From positions 62,001-126,000 of the forward strand of contig NZ_NKYF01000022.1 in the NCBI RefSeq assembly GCF_002262885.1: DNA of 64,000 nt, given 5' to 3'. This DNA is from Pseudonocardia sp. MH-G8 (GTDB lineage Bacteria > Actinomycetota > Actinomycetes > Mycobacteriales > Pseudonocardiaceae). A model generated the notes under the pieces. It was not told the origin of the DNA, searched no databases, and was given only the letters and a program-made list of their open reading frames with translations. The position numbers and the translations under genes are program-made. This document shows positions 45,830 to 53,633 of this stretch, piece after piece (positions within the stretch are counted from its first letter, which is position 1; the number at the start of each line of letters is the position of its first letter).

Positions 45830-47422
45830 TCACATCCGGGCGGCTTCCAGCACCTGCTTGCTGAACGACGCGACGACCTCCCGGGCCAGCGGTCCACCCG
45901 CAACGGCGTCACCGAGGGACCGCACCGGCATGGCGGCGGCCATGGCCGGCGCCTTCGTCAGCGTGCTGTAGATCTGCGTCCCGATCTCGAGGGCCACCGG
46001 GATGAGGTCCATCCAGCCCTTGGCGTCCGGGTCGTCGAGGCTGGGCATCCGGGTCCCGTTGTCGGATTCGACGAAACCCTCCTTGGTGGCCGCGTTCAGC
46101 ACCTGGCTCCCGAGGTTGAGGACGATCGGGATGAGGTCCAGCCAGCCCTTCGTGGATTCCGCCGAGATGTCCTTGGGTAGCGCCACCTGCTTGCTCGGCG
46201 GCAGCGCGCCCTCCTTGCTGAGCGCGTCGTACACCTGGGCGCCGAGGCTGATCGCGAGTGGGATGAACTGCAACCACTTCTCGTTGCCGGTCGCGTCCCG
46301 GGTGGCCACGAGCTTCTGCCCGGACGCGTTCTCGATCTGGTAGCCCTCCTTCGACAGTGCGTCCACGACCTGCAGTCCGAGGTCGACGACGATGGGGATG
46401 AACTCCAACCACTTCTCCTGGGCACCGTTGGTGCTCTGCGGCATTCCCTTCTCCTTCCAGATGTTGTCGAACGAGAGTCCGAGCCGGTCCATCCAGGTGC
46501 TCCCGGAAGGCTGGGCCGGTGCCTGCTGCGGCAGCGGCGCCGCGCCGGCGACCGGTGCCGCGACGGTGAGGGGACGCTGCCTCTGGAACGGCAGCGAGGC
46601 GGTTCCGGCCACGAAGAAGTTCGGTGACTGGGTGGGGGGCAGCAGCGCTGCGATCGCGTCCCGGAACGCCGGGTGGTCGCCGGTGAAGCCGTCTTGCCAC
46701 ACCTGCAGCAGCTTCTCGGTGAACAGCCCGTTGACCGAACCGTCCAGCGACACCTGGTTGTCCTGACACCCGCTGATCAGGATCACGGACGCCTTCGCCG
46801 TGACGTCCTTGGCGCGCGGGATGCCGTCGTAGAACGCCTGGTTGTCCAGGTAGACCTGCGCCTGCGTCAGGAACGGCAGTTCCTTCGTCACCGGCTGGGG
46901 GACGTCCAGGCCGCCGAGGTCGCGCGCGAGCACGGGCAGCGCGTTCAGCGTGGCCCGGCGCGTGCTGTCGTAGAGGGAGCCGTCGAAGTCCTTGATCACC
47001 GTGCCGCTGTGGCAGCTGTCGGAGAGGACGAAGATCCGCACGCCCGCCGCGAACTCCGACCAGAGCAGGTTCAGCTCGTCGTCGAGCAACTGCCGGTCGT
47101 AGAGCACCCACGTCTCGTTCTTGGCGTCGACCTCCACCCCGCTCGGATCCGGCACCTGCCCGCCGTGCCCGGAGTAGGTGAGGAAGAGCAGGTCCTCGCC
47201 CTGCAGGCGGGCAGCCGCCGCCCGGATCGCCCCCGCCACCGCGCCCGCCGTCGCCGCGGGGGAGAGCAGCATGGTCGAGGCGGACATGTCGAACCCGGCC
47301 GCCTCAGCCAGCCCGCGCATCGACCGCGCATCGTTCTCGCAGCCGCGCAACGTGAGCGGCGATCCGTAGACCCCCGGATCCACGTTGTTGATCCCGACCT
47401 GAATGGAAATACCTCGCGCCAT
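45830..47422 (-). CDS. Metacaspase-like peptidase (C14) with four C-terminal repeats
   Basis: A 530-residue cytosolic protein; ATG at 47420-47422 with GGAGG 6 nt upstream. The caspase domain (about 1-275) has the catalytic dyad His86 (TYSGHGG) and Cys137 (SDSCHSG), with LRGCENDARSMRGLAEAAGF typical of metacaspases, so cleavage after basic residues is expected. A Pro-rich linker (280-310) leads to four repeats of about 44 residues at 336-360, 381-405, 425-449 and 468-491, each built on KWLxxIPIxxxLGxQVxxAxSKEG. They are predicted amphipathic helices and could bind membrane or oligomerise. First gene of the operon, 80 nt before the subtilase gene. Confidence 0.87.
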   Translation of the reverse strand: MARGISIQVGINNVDPGVYGSPLTLRGCENDARSMRGLAEAAGFDMSASTMLLSPAATAGAVAGAIRAAAARLQGEDLLFLTYSGHGGQVPDPSGVEVDAKNETWVLYDRQLLDDELNLLWSEFAAGVRIFVLSDSCHSGTVIKDFDGSLYDSTRRATLNALPVLARDLGGLDVPQPVTKELPFLTQAQVYLDNQAFYDGIPRAKDVTAKASVILISGCQDNQVSLDGSVNGLFTEKLLQVWQDGFTGDHPAFRDAIAALLPPTQSPNFFVAGTASLPFQRQRPLTVAAPVAGAAPLPQQAPAQPSGSTWMDRLGLSFDNIWKEKGMPQSTNGAQEKWLEFIPIVVDLGLQVVDALSKEGYQIENASGQKLVATRDATGNEKWLQFIPLAISLGAQVYDALSKEGALPPSKQVALPKDISAESTKGWLDLIPIVLNLGSQVLNAATKEGFVESDNGTRMPSLDDPDAKGWMDLIPVALEIGTQIYSTLTKAPAMAAAMPVRSLGDAVAGGPLAREVVASFSKQVLEAARM

Positions 47423-48024
47423 GCCGTCCTCCAGTCTCTCCACAACCCGGATGACAGGCCGACACCGATCGAAGGCGCGACGGCCCGCCGAAATGCACGT
47501 GCGACACCCGGCACCGATATGTGCCGGCGGAGTCAGATATGCGGTTCCGGGGTCACAGCGAGTCCGCGAACCGGTACCGCCCGATCGAGGCGACGGACAG
47601 AGTCGCGCAGGAACGGTCTCGCCGTCTGCCCGCCACCCGGGCGACTCACGTTGAGCGCAACAGAGCGCGCCGACGCTGGGCGCTGCGGCTCCGATTGTCA
47701 CCGTCCGACACCGGAAAGCGCTTAATGGCGCTCCGGGATGACGTGTGCGTATTCGACAGCGACGCGGGAGAATACCGGTGACCGAAATTCTCGGAGGTAC
47801 GCACTTGTGCGTAGGCCGAGCGGCGGCCGGACGGCTGTGCCACGAGATCGGGTCACCGGTGGCCGCGGCCGGCCCCGAACGGCCCATCGCGCCCACGCAC
47901 CGTCAACCGCCACGGCCGGCGGCGGGAGAGCCACGGTCCCTGGTCAGTCGCCCGGACGAGCGTGACGTCGATCTCCTGCGTCGGTCCCGACGGCGGTCGG
48001 GCGCGGTAGTCTCGCCTGTCCCCG
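47423..48024. other. Intergenic region between caspase operon and tRNA
   Basis: No convincing gene is present: short open frames on both strands lack codon bias and recognisable motifs. The 180 bp next to the caspase start are lower in GC and must hold the leftward promoter of the caspase operon. The right part leads into the tRNA gene. Confidence 0.5.
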
Positions 48025-48099
48025 GGGGCGGTAGCTCAGCTGGTCAGAGCAGCGGACTCATAATCCGTCAGGTCGAGGGTTCGAACCCCTCTCGCCCCA
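48025..48099 (+). tRNA. tRNA with CAT anticodon (tRNA-Met, elongator type)
   Basis: A full cloverleaf can be drawn: acceptor GGGGCGG/TCGCCCC, D arm GCTC/GAGC, anticodon stem GCGGA/TCCGT with loop CTCATAA (anticodon CAT), T arm GAGGG-TTCGAAC-CCCTC and discriminator A. The 3' CCA is not encoded. A CAT anticodon may also belong to tRNA-Ile2 if its C34 is modified to lysidine; the sequence alone does not settle this. It forms the left boundary of an island of mobile-element remnants. Confidence 0.9.
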
Positions 48100-48187
48100 C
48101 ACATTCCCGCTGGTCAGGACCGCTTTTCCGGTCCGCCAGTGGATCAAGGAAGATCGTTTCCCTCTCAGATCCCCTCCAGCGGCGGGA

Positions 48188-48379
48188 TTACTCGTCGCGC
48201 TCGCGCAACTCCCGCATCTGGCGCCGGAGGTCTTCCAGGCTCCAGCGCAGGTGTCCCGTCGGCAGCGTCAGCGTCGGCCGCAGGAGCCCGTCCCGGGCGT
48301 AGCGCGCGAGCGTGCCGCGGGAGATGCCGAGGTGCTCCGCCGCCTGCGCGGTGGTGAGCAGCTTCTCCGGGCGGTCCAC
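48188..48379 (-). CDS. Excisionase-like HTH protein 1
   Basis: A 63-residue MerR/Xis-type winged-helix protein: KLLTTAQAAEHLGISRGTLARYARDGLLRPTLTLPTGHLRWSLEDLRRQMREL. It starts at a GTG (48377-48379) after AGGGA. Such proteins direct excision or regulate integrative elements. It is a clear paralogue of the proteins at 49703 and 55136. No intact integrase gene accompanies it. Confidence 0.82.
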   Translation of the reverse strand: MDRPEKLLTTAQAAEHLGISRGTLARYARDGLLRPTLTLPTGHLRWSLEDLRRQMRELRERDE

Positions 48380-48492
48380 TCCCTGACGGTATGTGCGCCA
48401 ACCAGCACGAACGGCCCTGGCAGCACGTTCGGTACATCTGGACCGCTTGGACGTATTAGAGCAGTTGTCCGTTTCGGAGTACCGTCCGGCCC

Positions 48493-48702
48493 GTGGCACA
48501 GGGGAGCTGGGCGGAGTTCGTGTTGGAGCTGGCGACGCGGCGGGACGTGATCGAGCGGCTCATGGCGGACCACCGCCCGAACGCCGCCGGGTTGTGCGTC
48601 AAGTGCACGACGCCGGGGCGGGGGACGCCGAGAGCGGCGTGGCCGTGCTCGTTGTGGACGCTCGCCGACTCGGCGCGGCATGCGCGGGCGGAGCGGAGCT
48701 AG
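48493..48702 (+). CDS. Small ICE-type protein with CxxC
   Basis: A 69-residue protein: WAEFVLELATRRDVIERLMADHRPNAAGLCVKCTTPGRGTPRAAWPCSLWTLADSARHAR. The CVKCTTPGRGTPxAxWPC core recurs in small proteins of actinomycete integrative elements and may bind zinc through its cysteines. GTG start at 48493. Function unknown; it supports an integrated-element origin for this region. Confidence 0.65.
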   Translation: MAQGSWAEFVLELATRRDVIERLMADHRPNAAGLCVKCTTPGRGTPRAAWPCSLWTLADSARHARAERS

Positions 48703-48952
48703 CCGCCGGGCGCGGCGTGTCGGTTCCCGCGCCTGCGGGCAACGGTCCGTACGGTGGGCATCGCAGCGCAAGTTCCTAGCTGCTGGCTAGCGAGACGTCG
48801 AGATCGCACCCACCAGTCGGGTCCGAGCCGCCTGGCCCGATCCTCGCCGTTCCACCCTTCGCTAGGCACCCCAAGGCATGGCACGGAAGTGCGCGCGCTC
48901 TCGGACGGCGTGCGGGACCCGTCCGTCTTCTTTGCCATGGGAGTGACCGCAC

Positions 48953-49072
48953 ATGAACCTGTCCGACTGGCGCGTTGTCGCCGTCGTCTTGACCTTCCTG
49001 CTCGCGCTCGTTCTGGTGCTGACCGGGAACGCCGCGATGCTTCCGGACCTGGCACGCGAGGTTCGCCCGTAG
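48953..49072 (+). CDS. 39-residue single-pass membrane protein
   Basis: A short gene, MNLSDWRVVAVVLTFLLALV and on to a tail ending LPDLAREVRP, with one hydrophobic helix of about 18 residues. GGGAG lies about 10 nt upstream of the ATG, and a good T-tailed terminator follows 10 bp after the stop, which supports a real transcript. Family not recognised. Confidence 0.5.
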   Translation: MNLSDWRVVAVVLTFLLALVLVLTGNAAMLPDLAREVRP

Positions 49073-49081
49073 ACGTGCGAG

Positions 49082-49119
49082 AGCCCCGGTGACCGTCCGA
49101 GGAGACGGGCCGGGGCTTT
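49082..49119 (+). terminator. Rho-independent terminator
   Basis: AGCCCCGG (49082-49089) pairs with CCGGGGCT (49110-49117), with an inner CCGTC/GACGG stem and a short T run after it. It follows the 39-residue membrane protein gene. It also lies just downstream of the opposing small gene at 49149. Confidence 0.75.
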
Positions 49120-49148
49120 CGTGGGCGTACGGAGCAGATCAGGCTGCG

Positions 49149-49433
49149 CTACTCGTCGTCCTGCTCTTCGAGCTGGGACAGCAGCTTCGCCTTCTGCTCA
49201 GGAGTGAGCGTCTCGATCTTCTCCTGCAACTGGCGCGTCGATGGGTCGAGATCGCGGAGCATCTGGCGCAGGTTGGCGTCGGTAGACGTTCCCGAACGGA
49301 CGTTGATGTGGATGCCGTTGTTCGGCAGGTCCGGGTCGGCGCCAACGATGTGGATCCGGCCGTCATCCCACAGCCAGGCCTTCGCGAGGAAGGTCGCGCT
49401 CGGGTGTTTCGTGCGGGGGTTGAACGTAGCCAT
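49149..49433 (-). CDS. Hypothetical ICE/phage-type protein
   Basis: A 94-residue protein: MATFNPRTKHPSATFLAKAW, then DDGRIHIVGADPDLPNNGIHINVRSGTSTDANLRQMLRDLD, ending in a charged helix (TLTPEQKAKLLSQLEEQDDE). ATG at 49431-49433. The look is that of small actinophage or ICE proteins; no function can be assigned. It lies between excisionase-like genes in the island. Confidence 0.65.
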   Translation of the reverse strand: MATFNPRTKHPSATFLAKAWLWDDGRIHIVGADPDLPNNGIHINVRSGTSTDANLRQMLRDLDPSTRQLQEKIETLTPEQKAKLLSQLEEQDDE

Positions 49434-49532
49434 GACGTTCTCTCTCGCTCTCTGGTAGGCGCCGGTTGGCGCGGAGCCCGGTACCGCCGGGTCGGTGGTT
49501 CGTCTGAGCAGTCGCACGGCTCGGCGCGCTTG

Positions 49533-49697
49533 TTACTTAGCGCTACGGCGCCGCTCTGCGAGGTTGATGACCTCTCCCCCCTCTCGGGGGGCGGGGGCGG
49601 TCGGCCGGGCGAGCGGGACGGCCTTGCCGTCCTCCTCGTCGATGTAGTCCGCGTAGATCGTCAGCGTCGTCACGTAGCTCTCGTGCTGGGAAGCCCT
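49533..49697 (-). pseudogene. C-terminal fragment of a tyrosine integrase
   Basis: On the minus strand, HESYVTTLTIYADYIDEEDG followed by a Pro/Ala-rich tail matches the C-terminus of actinobacterial phage-type integrases, where GHES(Y)TTTL.VY.DYI carries the second catalytic His and the Tyr nucleophile. The frame opens just after a stop codon (RASQ before HES) and has no start, so only the last 51 codons or so remain. It abuts the excisionase-like gene at 49703, which reads the other way. Confidence 0.65.
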
Positions 49698-49702
49698 CTA
49701 AC

Positions 49703-49897
49703 GTGCCGGAGGTGTCCGAAGAGTTCCTGACGACCGCTGAGGTCGCGCGGCGCCTACGGCTGTCCAGGAAAACCGTGTACCGCTACGTCCGCGACGGGAA
49801 GATCCGGCCGGACCACACACTGCCGGGCGGCGAGCACCGGTTTGTGCTCGATCAGGTTCTAGAGCAGCTCCGATCCCTGCGGCCCAAAGACGGCTGA
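49703..49897 (+). CDS. Excisionase-like HTH protein 2
   Basis: A 64-residue MerR/Xis-type protein: EEFLTTAEVARRLRLSRKTVYRYVRDGKIRPDHTLPGGEHRFVLDQVLEQLRSLRPKDG. GTG start at 49703; GTG 49712 is an alternative. It is followed on the same strand by a truncated integrase, the normal xis-int order, so it is probably the excisionase of a decayed integrative element. Paralogue of the proteins at 48188 and 55136. Confidence 0.82.
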   Translation: MPEVSEEFLTTAEVARRLRLSRKTVYRYVRDGKIRPDHTLPGGEHRFVLDQVLEQLRSLRPKDG

Positions 49898-49986
49898 GCC
49901 TGCCGGGCCGGATCCAGGAAATCGGCCACCGCGCAGAACCCGGGGAGAGTCGTTCCTAGCGCCGGCTGTGGCTCCCGCACGGTCAT

Positions 49987-50262
49987 CGGCGCCCGAGGCT
50001 GAAGGCGCCGGTGCCCGACCCGCCGTCGGCGCCCGACACCGCCCGCCTTCTCGATGCCGCGTTCGAGATGGACGACGACTGGGGAACGCTGGTGTGGGTC
50101 GTCATGACGACAGGCATCCGGCGCGGCGGGGTGTGCGCTCTCCGGTGGCGGCATGTCGATCTCGACGGCGAGACGATCGAGATCCTTCGCGCCGACACCC
50201 TGCACGGGGTGTCGGCGTCGAGACGGGCACCAAGACCCACCAGATGTGCCTCTGTCTTCAGC
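49987..50262 (+). pseudogene. Tyrosine integrase fragment with frameshift
   Basis: RRPRLKAPVPDPPSAPDTARLLDAAFEMDDDWGTLVWVVMTTGIRRGGVCALRWRHVDLDGETIEI is the first part of the integrase catalytic domain, with the box I Arg in TGIRRGGVCALRW. Shortly after, the reading shifts frame to give TGTKTHQM, the next conserved integrase segment, after which similarity stops. The N-terminal core-binding domain and the His-Arg-His-Tyr end are missing, so it cannot be active. Confidence 0.75.
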
Positions 50263-50524
50263 GGTCTGCGATCGACCGAACCACACATCGTCCACGCGAC
50301 ACGGGTCGCCGATAGCCTCGCGGAAACGCACGGGTGGTCGTCAAGGCTGCGCTATGACGTCTGCCGCGGCCTGATCATCGCCCTGGGTTGCCGGCCGCCG
50401 GACGAACCCGTTCGACACTCCGAGTTGGTTACCGCTGACCGCCACTTTCCGTGTCAAGCGCCGAGCACGTCGCGGCAGTGCGCTCCGCGAGGCTGAACTG
50501 CTGCACGACGATCGCGCGTTGGCG

Positions 50525-51688
50525 TCAGGAACGAAGGGTGCGCAGGCCGGTGCGGATTTCGCTGACCAGGATCTCGGGCTGTTCCAAGGCCGCGAAGTGC
50601 CCGCCCTTGTCGGCCTCGCCGTAGTGGATCAGATTGCTGTAAGTGTCTTCGATCCAGCTTCGTGGCAGGCGTGGGATGTCCCTCGGGAAGACGGTCACCG
50701 CGACCGGAAGCGTCAGCTTCGGGCCGGCGAGAGTGCCCGATTTGTTCTCCCAGTAGATGCGGCCGGACGATGCTGCGCTGTTGGTGAACCAGTAGAGGGA
50801 TATCGCGTCGAGCATGTCGTCCATGCTGAGGGTGTCCTCGGCGAGCCCGTGGTTGTCGGTCTTGGACTGGAACTTCTCGTAGATCCAGACTGCCTGACCA
50901 GCGGGAGAGTCCGCCAGGGCGAATCCGACAGTCTCCGGCTTCGTGCCCTGAAGGTGGTTCGACCCACCGAGATCGCCGGTGTAGAGGGCGAGGGTCTCCA
51001 CGGCGTAGCGCTGTTCGGGCGACAAGGTGTCGGGTATCTGTGCGGGAAAGGCGTACTGGGTGTTCAGGTGAATTCCGAGAAGCCCATCAGGTTGCATGGC
51101 CCCGAGGGCGGTGGTGACGACGGCACCCCAATCGCCGCCTTGCGCGGCCCATCTCGTGTAGCCGAGACGCTTCATCAGTTCCACCCACGCGCTTGCGATG
51201 CGCGATACAGTCCACCCGGTTTCCGTGGGTTTCTGGGAGAACCCAAATCCGGGGAGTGACGGGACGACGACGTCGAATGAGTCGGCGGCATCTCCTCCGA
51301 ACGATACCGGATCGGTCAGCGGGCCGATCAGCTTCAGGAACTCGACGATCGAACCCGGCCATCCGTGCGTGAGTATCAGTGGCATCGCGTTGGGATTCTT
51401 GGACCTGACGTGGATGAAGTGGATGTCCAGCCCATCGATCTCGGTCAGGAATTGGGGGAAGCGATTGAGCTCGGACTCGAAGCGCCGCCAGTCGTAGTCG
51501 TGCTCCCAGTAGTCGACCAGGGATCTGGCGTTCTCTACGCGAACCCCTTGCGACCAGTCGCCCACCGTTTCCGGATCCGGCCATCGAGTTCTGGCCAGTC
51601 GCTGCTTCACGTCGCCGATCTCCGAATCCGAGATCGAGACGGTGAACGGGCGGACGAGGGTCGAGGTCGGCGGCGTCGGTGCGGTCAT
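50525..51688 (-). CDS. Epoxide hydrolase (EHN-type) 2
   Basis: A 387-residue enzyme of the same family as the gene at 13065. It has an N-terminal EHN domain (LVRPFTVSISDSEIGDVKQRLARTRWP), oxyanion motif HGWPGS (108-113), nucleophile Asp186 in GGDWGA and a late GGHFAALEQPE His. Its codons carry more A/T in third position than the chromosomal copy, suggesting separate acquisition with the island. ATG at 51686-51688. It diverges from a TetR gene with two strong palindromes between them, so it is probably induced by an epoxide or related xenobiotic. Confidence 0.9.
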   Translation of the reverse strand: MTAPTPPTSTLVRPFTVSISDSEIGDVKQRLARTRWPDPETVGDWSQGVRVENARSLVDYWEHDYDWRRFESELNRFPQFLTEIDGLDIHFIHVRSKNPNAMPLILTHGWPGSIVEFLKLIGPLTDPVSFGGDAADSFDVVVPSLPGFGFSQKPTETGWTVSRIASAWVELMKRLGYTRWAAQGGDWGAVVTTALGAMQPDGLLGIHLNTQYAFPAQIPDTLSPEQRYAVETLALYTGDLGGSNHLQGTKPETVGFALADSPAGQAVWIYEKFQSKTDNHGLAEDTLSMDDMLDAISLYWFTNSAASSGRIYWENKSGTLAGPKLTLPVAVTVFPRDIPRLPRSWIEDTYSNLIHYGEADKGGHFAALEQPEILVSEIRTGLRTLRS

Positions 51689-51721
51689 CGCGTCTTCTCT
51701 TCTCCGGGGCGTCGAAGCACA

Positions 51722-51780
51722 GTGCAACCCACCGTTGCACACCGGTGTGCAGTCTACTTCGTTGCACACCAGTGTGCAAC
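51722..51780. promoter_or_regulatory. TetR operator cluster
   Basis: TGCACACCGGTGTGCA (51736-51751) is a perfect 16-bp palindrome. GTTGCACACCAGTGTGCAAC (51761-51780) has 9-bp arms around a 2-bp centre, with centres 27 bp apart. A further inverted pair, GTGCAAC (51722-51728) and GTTGCAC (51734-51740), overlaps the first. All lie between the divergent epoxide hydrolase and TetR genes. Confidence 0.75.
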
Positions 51781-51819
51781 CATGGTGTCGTGCCCACCGA
51801 GTCCTCCCGTGTGCGCTCG

Positions 51820-52389
51820 ATGAACGAGACACGCGATCGCATCCTCGACGTCGCCCTCGATGTGCTGGGAGAGAAACCTGACGCCGGAATGGGTGACATC
51901 GCCTCCGCTGCCGGCGTCGTCCGTCGCACGGTCTATGGCCATTTCCCGACGCGCCTCGACCTGGTTCGGACACTCACGGAACGAGCCGTCACCGAGGTGA
52001 CAGCCGTGCTCACCGAGGTCAACGCCTCTGACGCAGAAGCGGACGCGACGTGGGTCGAGTTCATCGCCCGCGTCTGGCCGGTGGCTCACCGGTACCGAGT
52101 GCTGTTGGCGCTGCGCCGTGGCGAGTACGGCGAGGCGATCCACGGCCTGCTCGGGCCAGTCGATGACCTCCTCGCCGACCTCGTGAAACGGGGCCAGGAC
52201 AGCGACGTGTTCGCACAGCACCTGCCGGCCGGCATTCTGAGCCAGGTTGCCTACGGCGTCGTGTTCGCCATCGCGGACAGCGACCTGTCGAGCGAGACAC
52301 TCGGCGCCCGAGCAGCGACGATCACCAGCTTGCTGATGCTGGGAGTCCCCGAGACGCGCGCAATCGCTCTTGTGGGCGACCAGCCCTGA
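51820..52389 (+). CDS. TetR-family transcriptional regulator
   Basis: A 189-residue regulator with the TetR HTH at about 6-48 (RDRILDVALDVLGEKPDAGMGDIASAAGVVRRTVYGHFPTRLDLVRTL) and an all-helical ligand domain. ATG 51820 is used; an in-frame GTG at 51790 would add ten residues and start 10 bp after the second operator. It should repress the divergent epoxide hydrolase gene and itself through the palindromes at 51722-51780. Ligand unknown. Confidence 0.87.
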   Translation: MNETRDRILDVALDVLGEKPDAGMGDIASAAGVVRRTVYGHFPTRLDLVRTLTERAVTEVTAVLTEVNASDAEADATWVEFIARVWPVAHRYRVLLALRRGEYGEAIHGLLGPVDDLLADLVKRGQDSDVFAQHLPAGILSQVAYGVVFAIADSDLSSETLGARAATITSLLMLGVPETRAIALVGDQP

Positions 52390-52742
52390 CTCGCAGCACT
52401 CGGAGACGTTCACCGATCCGCAGAGACCGGCAGCGACTCTTGCCGCCTCGCTCACACCCGCAAGAAACGAACCAACCCGCAGTGATCGCGAGCTGGTCCG
52501 ACCAGTGGGGCCAGATCAGGGCCGCCCTGCCCGGCAACGTGATCACCGGGTGGGGCCTCCAGTGACCGCCATGGTGGGGCCACCGCAGAGCCCGTGGTCG
52601 AGACCGCACCCGCACCCCTCACTGTTCCTCGACACGCCGTCGAACCCGTCGCCTGGACCGAACGCGACCACCGGCCCACGTTCCGCATCCGACCCAATGC
52701 TCGAACACGAAAAGAAGACCCTCAGCAAGCACGATCGGCGGT
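52390..52742. other. Intergenic region with three GTGGGGCC repeats
   Basis: No gene is recognised. GTGGGGCC recurs at 52505, 52550 and 52574, spaced 45 and 24 bp, within a stretch that resembles the multiple-repeat ends of some insertion sequences (weak inference; no transposase is adjacent). The region separates convergent TetR and SDR genes. Confidence 0.35.
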
Positions 52743-53495
52743 TCAGACCTGTCCGTATCCGCCATCGGCCTGGTAGTCGGCGCCGTTGACGTGGGAAGCG
52801 GCGTCCGAGGCGACGAAAGCGATGACCGCGGCGACCTCCTCCGCGGTGCCGGCCCGGGTCATCGGCGTCCCGGCTCCCATCCTCGAGAAGAACGCCTTCC
52901 GCGCCTCGTCGCCCGGGGCGAGCTGCGCGATGCCGGGCGTGTCCGTCGGGCCTGGACTCACCACGTTCACCCGGATCCCCCGCGGGCTGAGCTCCAGAGC
53001 CCACGTACGGGCCAGCGCACGGACCCCGGCCTTGGACGCTGCGTAGACGCTCTGCCCGCGCGACGCCTTGTGCGCGGCCATCGACCCGACGAGCACCACG
53101 GCACCCCCGTCGACCAGCAACGGCAGCGCCTTCTGGACTGTCATGATCGTCCCAGCCACGTTGACGCCGAACACGGTGTCGATGATCTCCGTGGTGATCG
53201 AGCCCAGCGGGGCGGGCACGATCGCCGCCGCGTTGGCGATGAGCACGTCCAACCGGCCACTGCGCTCCTGGACCTGCGTGAAGAGCCGGTCGAGATCGTC
53301 GACGGAGGCCGAGTCGGCCTGGACACCGATGACGTCACCGGGGATGTCCGCCGCCGCCGCCTTCACGCGATCCCCGTCCCGGCCCGTGATGTAGACGGCG
53401 CCGCCGCGTGCGGCGATCTTCCGTGCCGTGGCGTGGCCGATACCGGCGCTGCCGCCCGTCACGACCGCGATCTTGCAGTCGAATGTGTCGCTCAT
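52743..53495 (-). CDS. Short-chain dehydrogenase/reductase (SDR)
   Basis: A 250-residue classical SDR. The cofactor motif is TGGSAGIG (residues 14-21), NAAA follows at about 88, the catalytic Ser is in VGSMAAH and the YxxxK pair is in SVYAASK, followed by the usual PGPTDTPG. The R in TGRD after strand 2 favours NADP(H). ATG 53493-53495; an in-frame ATG at 53543 would add 16 residues. It diverges from an XRE-family regulator, an arrangement common in actinobacteria, with direct-repeat sites between them. Substrate unknown. Confidence 0.9.
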   Translation of the reverse strand: MSDTFDCKIAVVTGGSAGIGHATARKIAARGGAVYITGRDGDRVKAAAADIPGDVIGVQADSASVDDLDRLFTQVQERSGRLDVLIANAAAIVPAPLGSITTEIIDTVFGVNVAGTIMTVQKALPLLVDGGAVVLVGSMAAHKASRGQSVYAASKAGVRALARTWALELSPRGIRVNVVSPGPTDTPGIAQLAPGDEARKAFFSRMGAGTPMTRAGTAEEVAAVIAFVASDAASHVNGADYQADGGYGQV

Positions 53496-53555
53496 CGAGA
53501 TCTTCGTCCGTTCATGCTCGGAAATCACCAGCGATCCGAGCATGAGCCTCTTCCG

Positions 53556-53591
53556 ATACCGGTGCTGAGAGCCTGGTCATACCGGTACTGA
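53556..53591. promoter_or_regulatory. Direct-repeat operator candidates
   Basis: ATACCGGTGCTGA (53556-53568) and ATACCGGTACTGA (53579-53591) differ at one base and lie 23 bp apart, about two helical turns, between the divergent SDR and XRE-family genes. They are likely binding sites for the XRE-family regulator. Confidence 0.6.
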
Positions 53592-53633
53592 CACCACCCG
53601 GCTACCGGCTGCCGGCTCCGGCACGATGGTGGC

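Noticed and set aside
47423-48024. Small genes between the caspase operon and tRNA
   Set aside because: Several open frames of 60-90 codons exist on both strands, but none shows codon bias, a ribosome-binding site or recognisable motifs.
48025-48099. Attachment-site duplication of the tRNA 3' end
   Set aside because: I looked for a copy of the T-arm/acceptor sequence to the right, up to about 56 kb, and saw none, so no attR is reported.
52505-52581. IS21-type element end
   Set aside because: Three GTGGGGCC repeats are suggestive, but there is no transposase, no matching opposite end and no target duplication, so only a repeat-bearing gap is reported.
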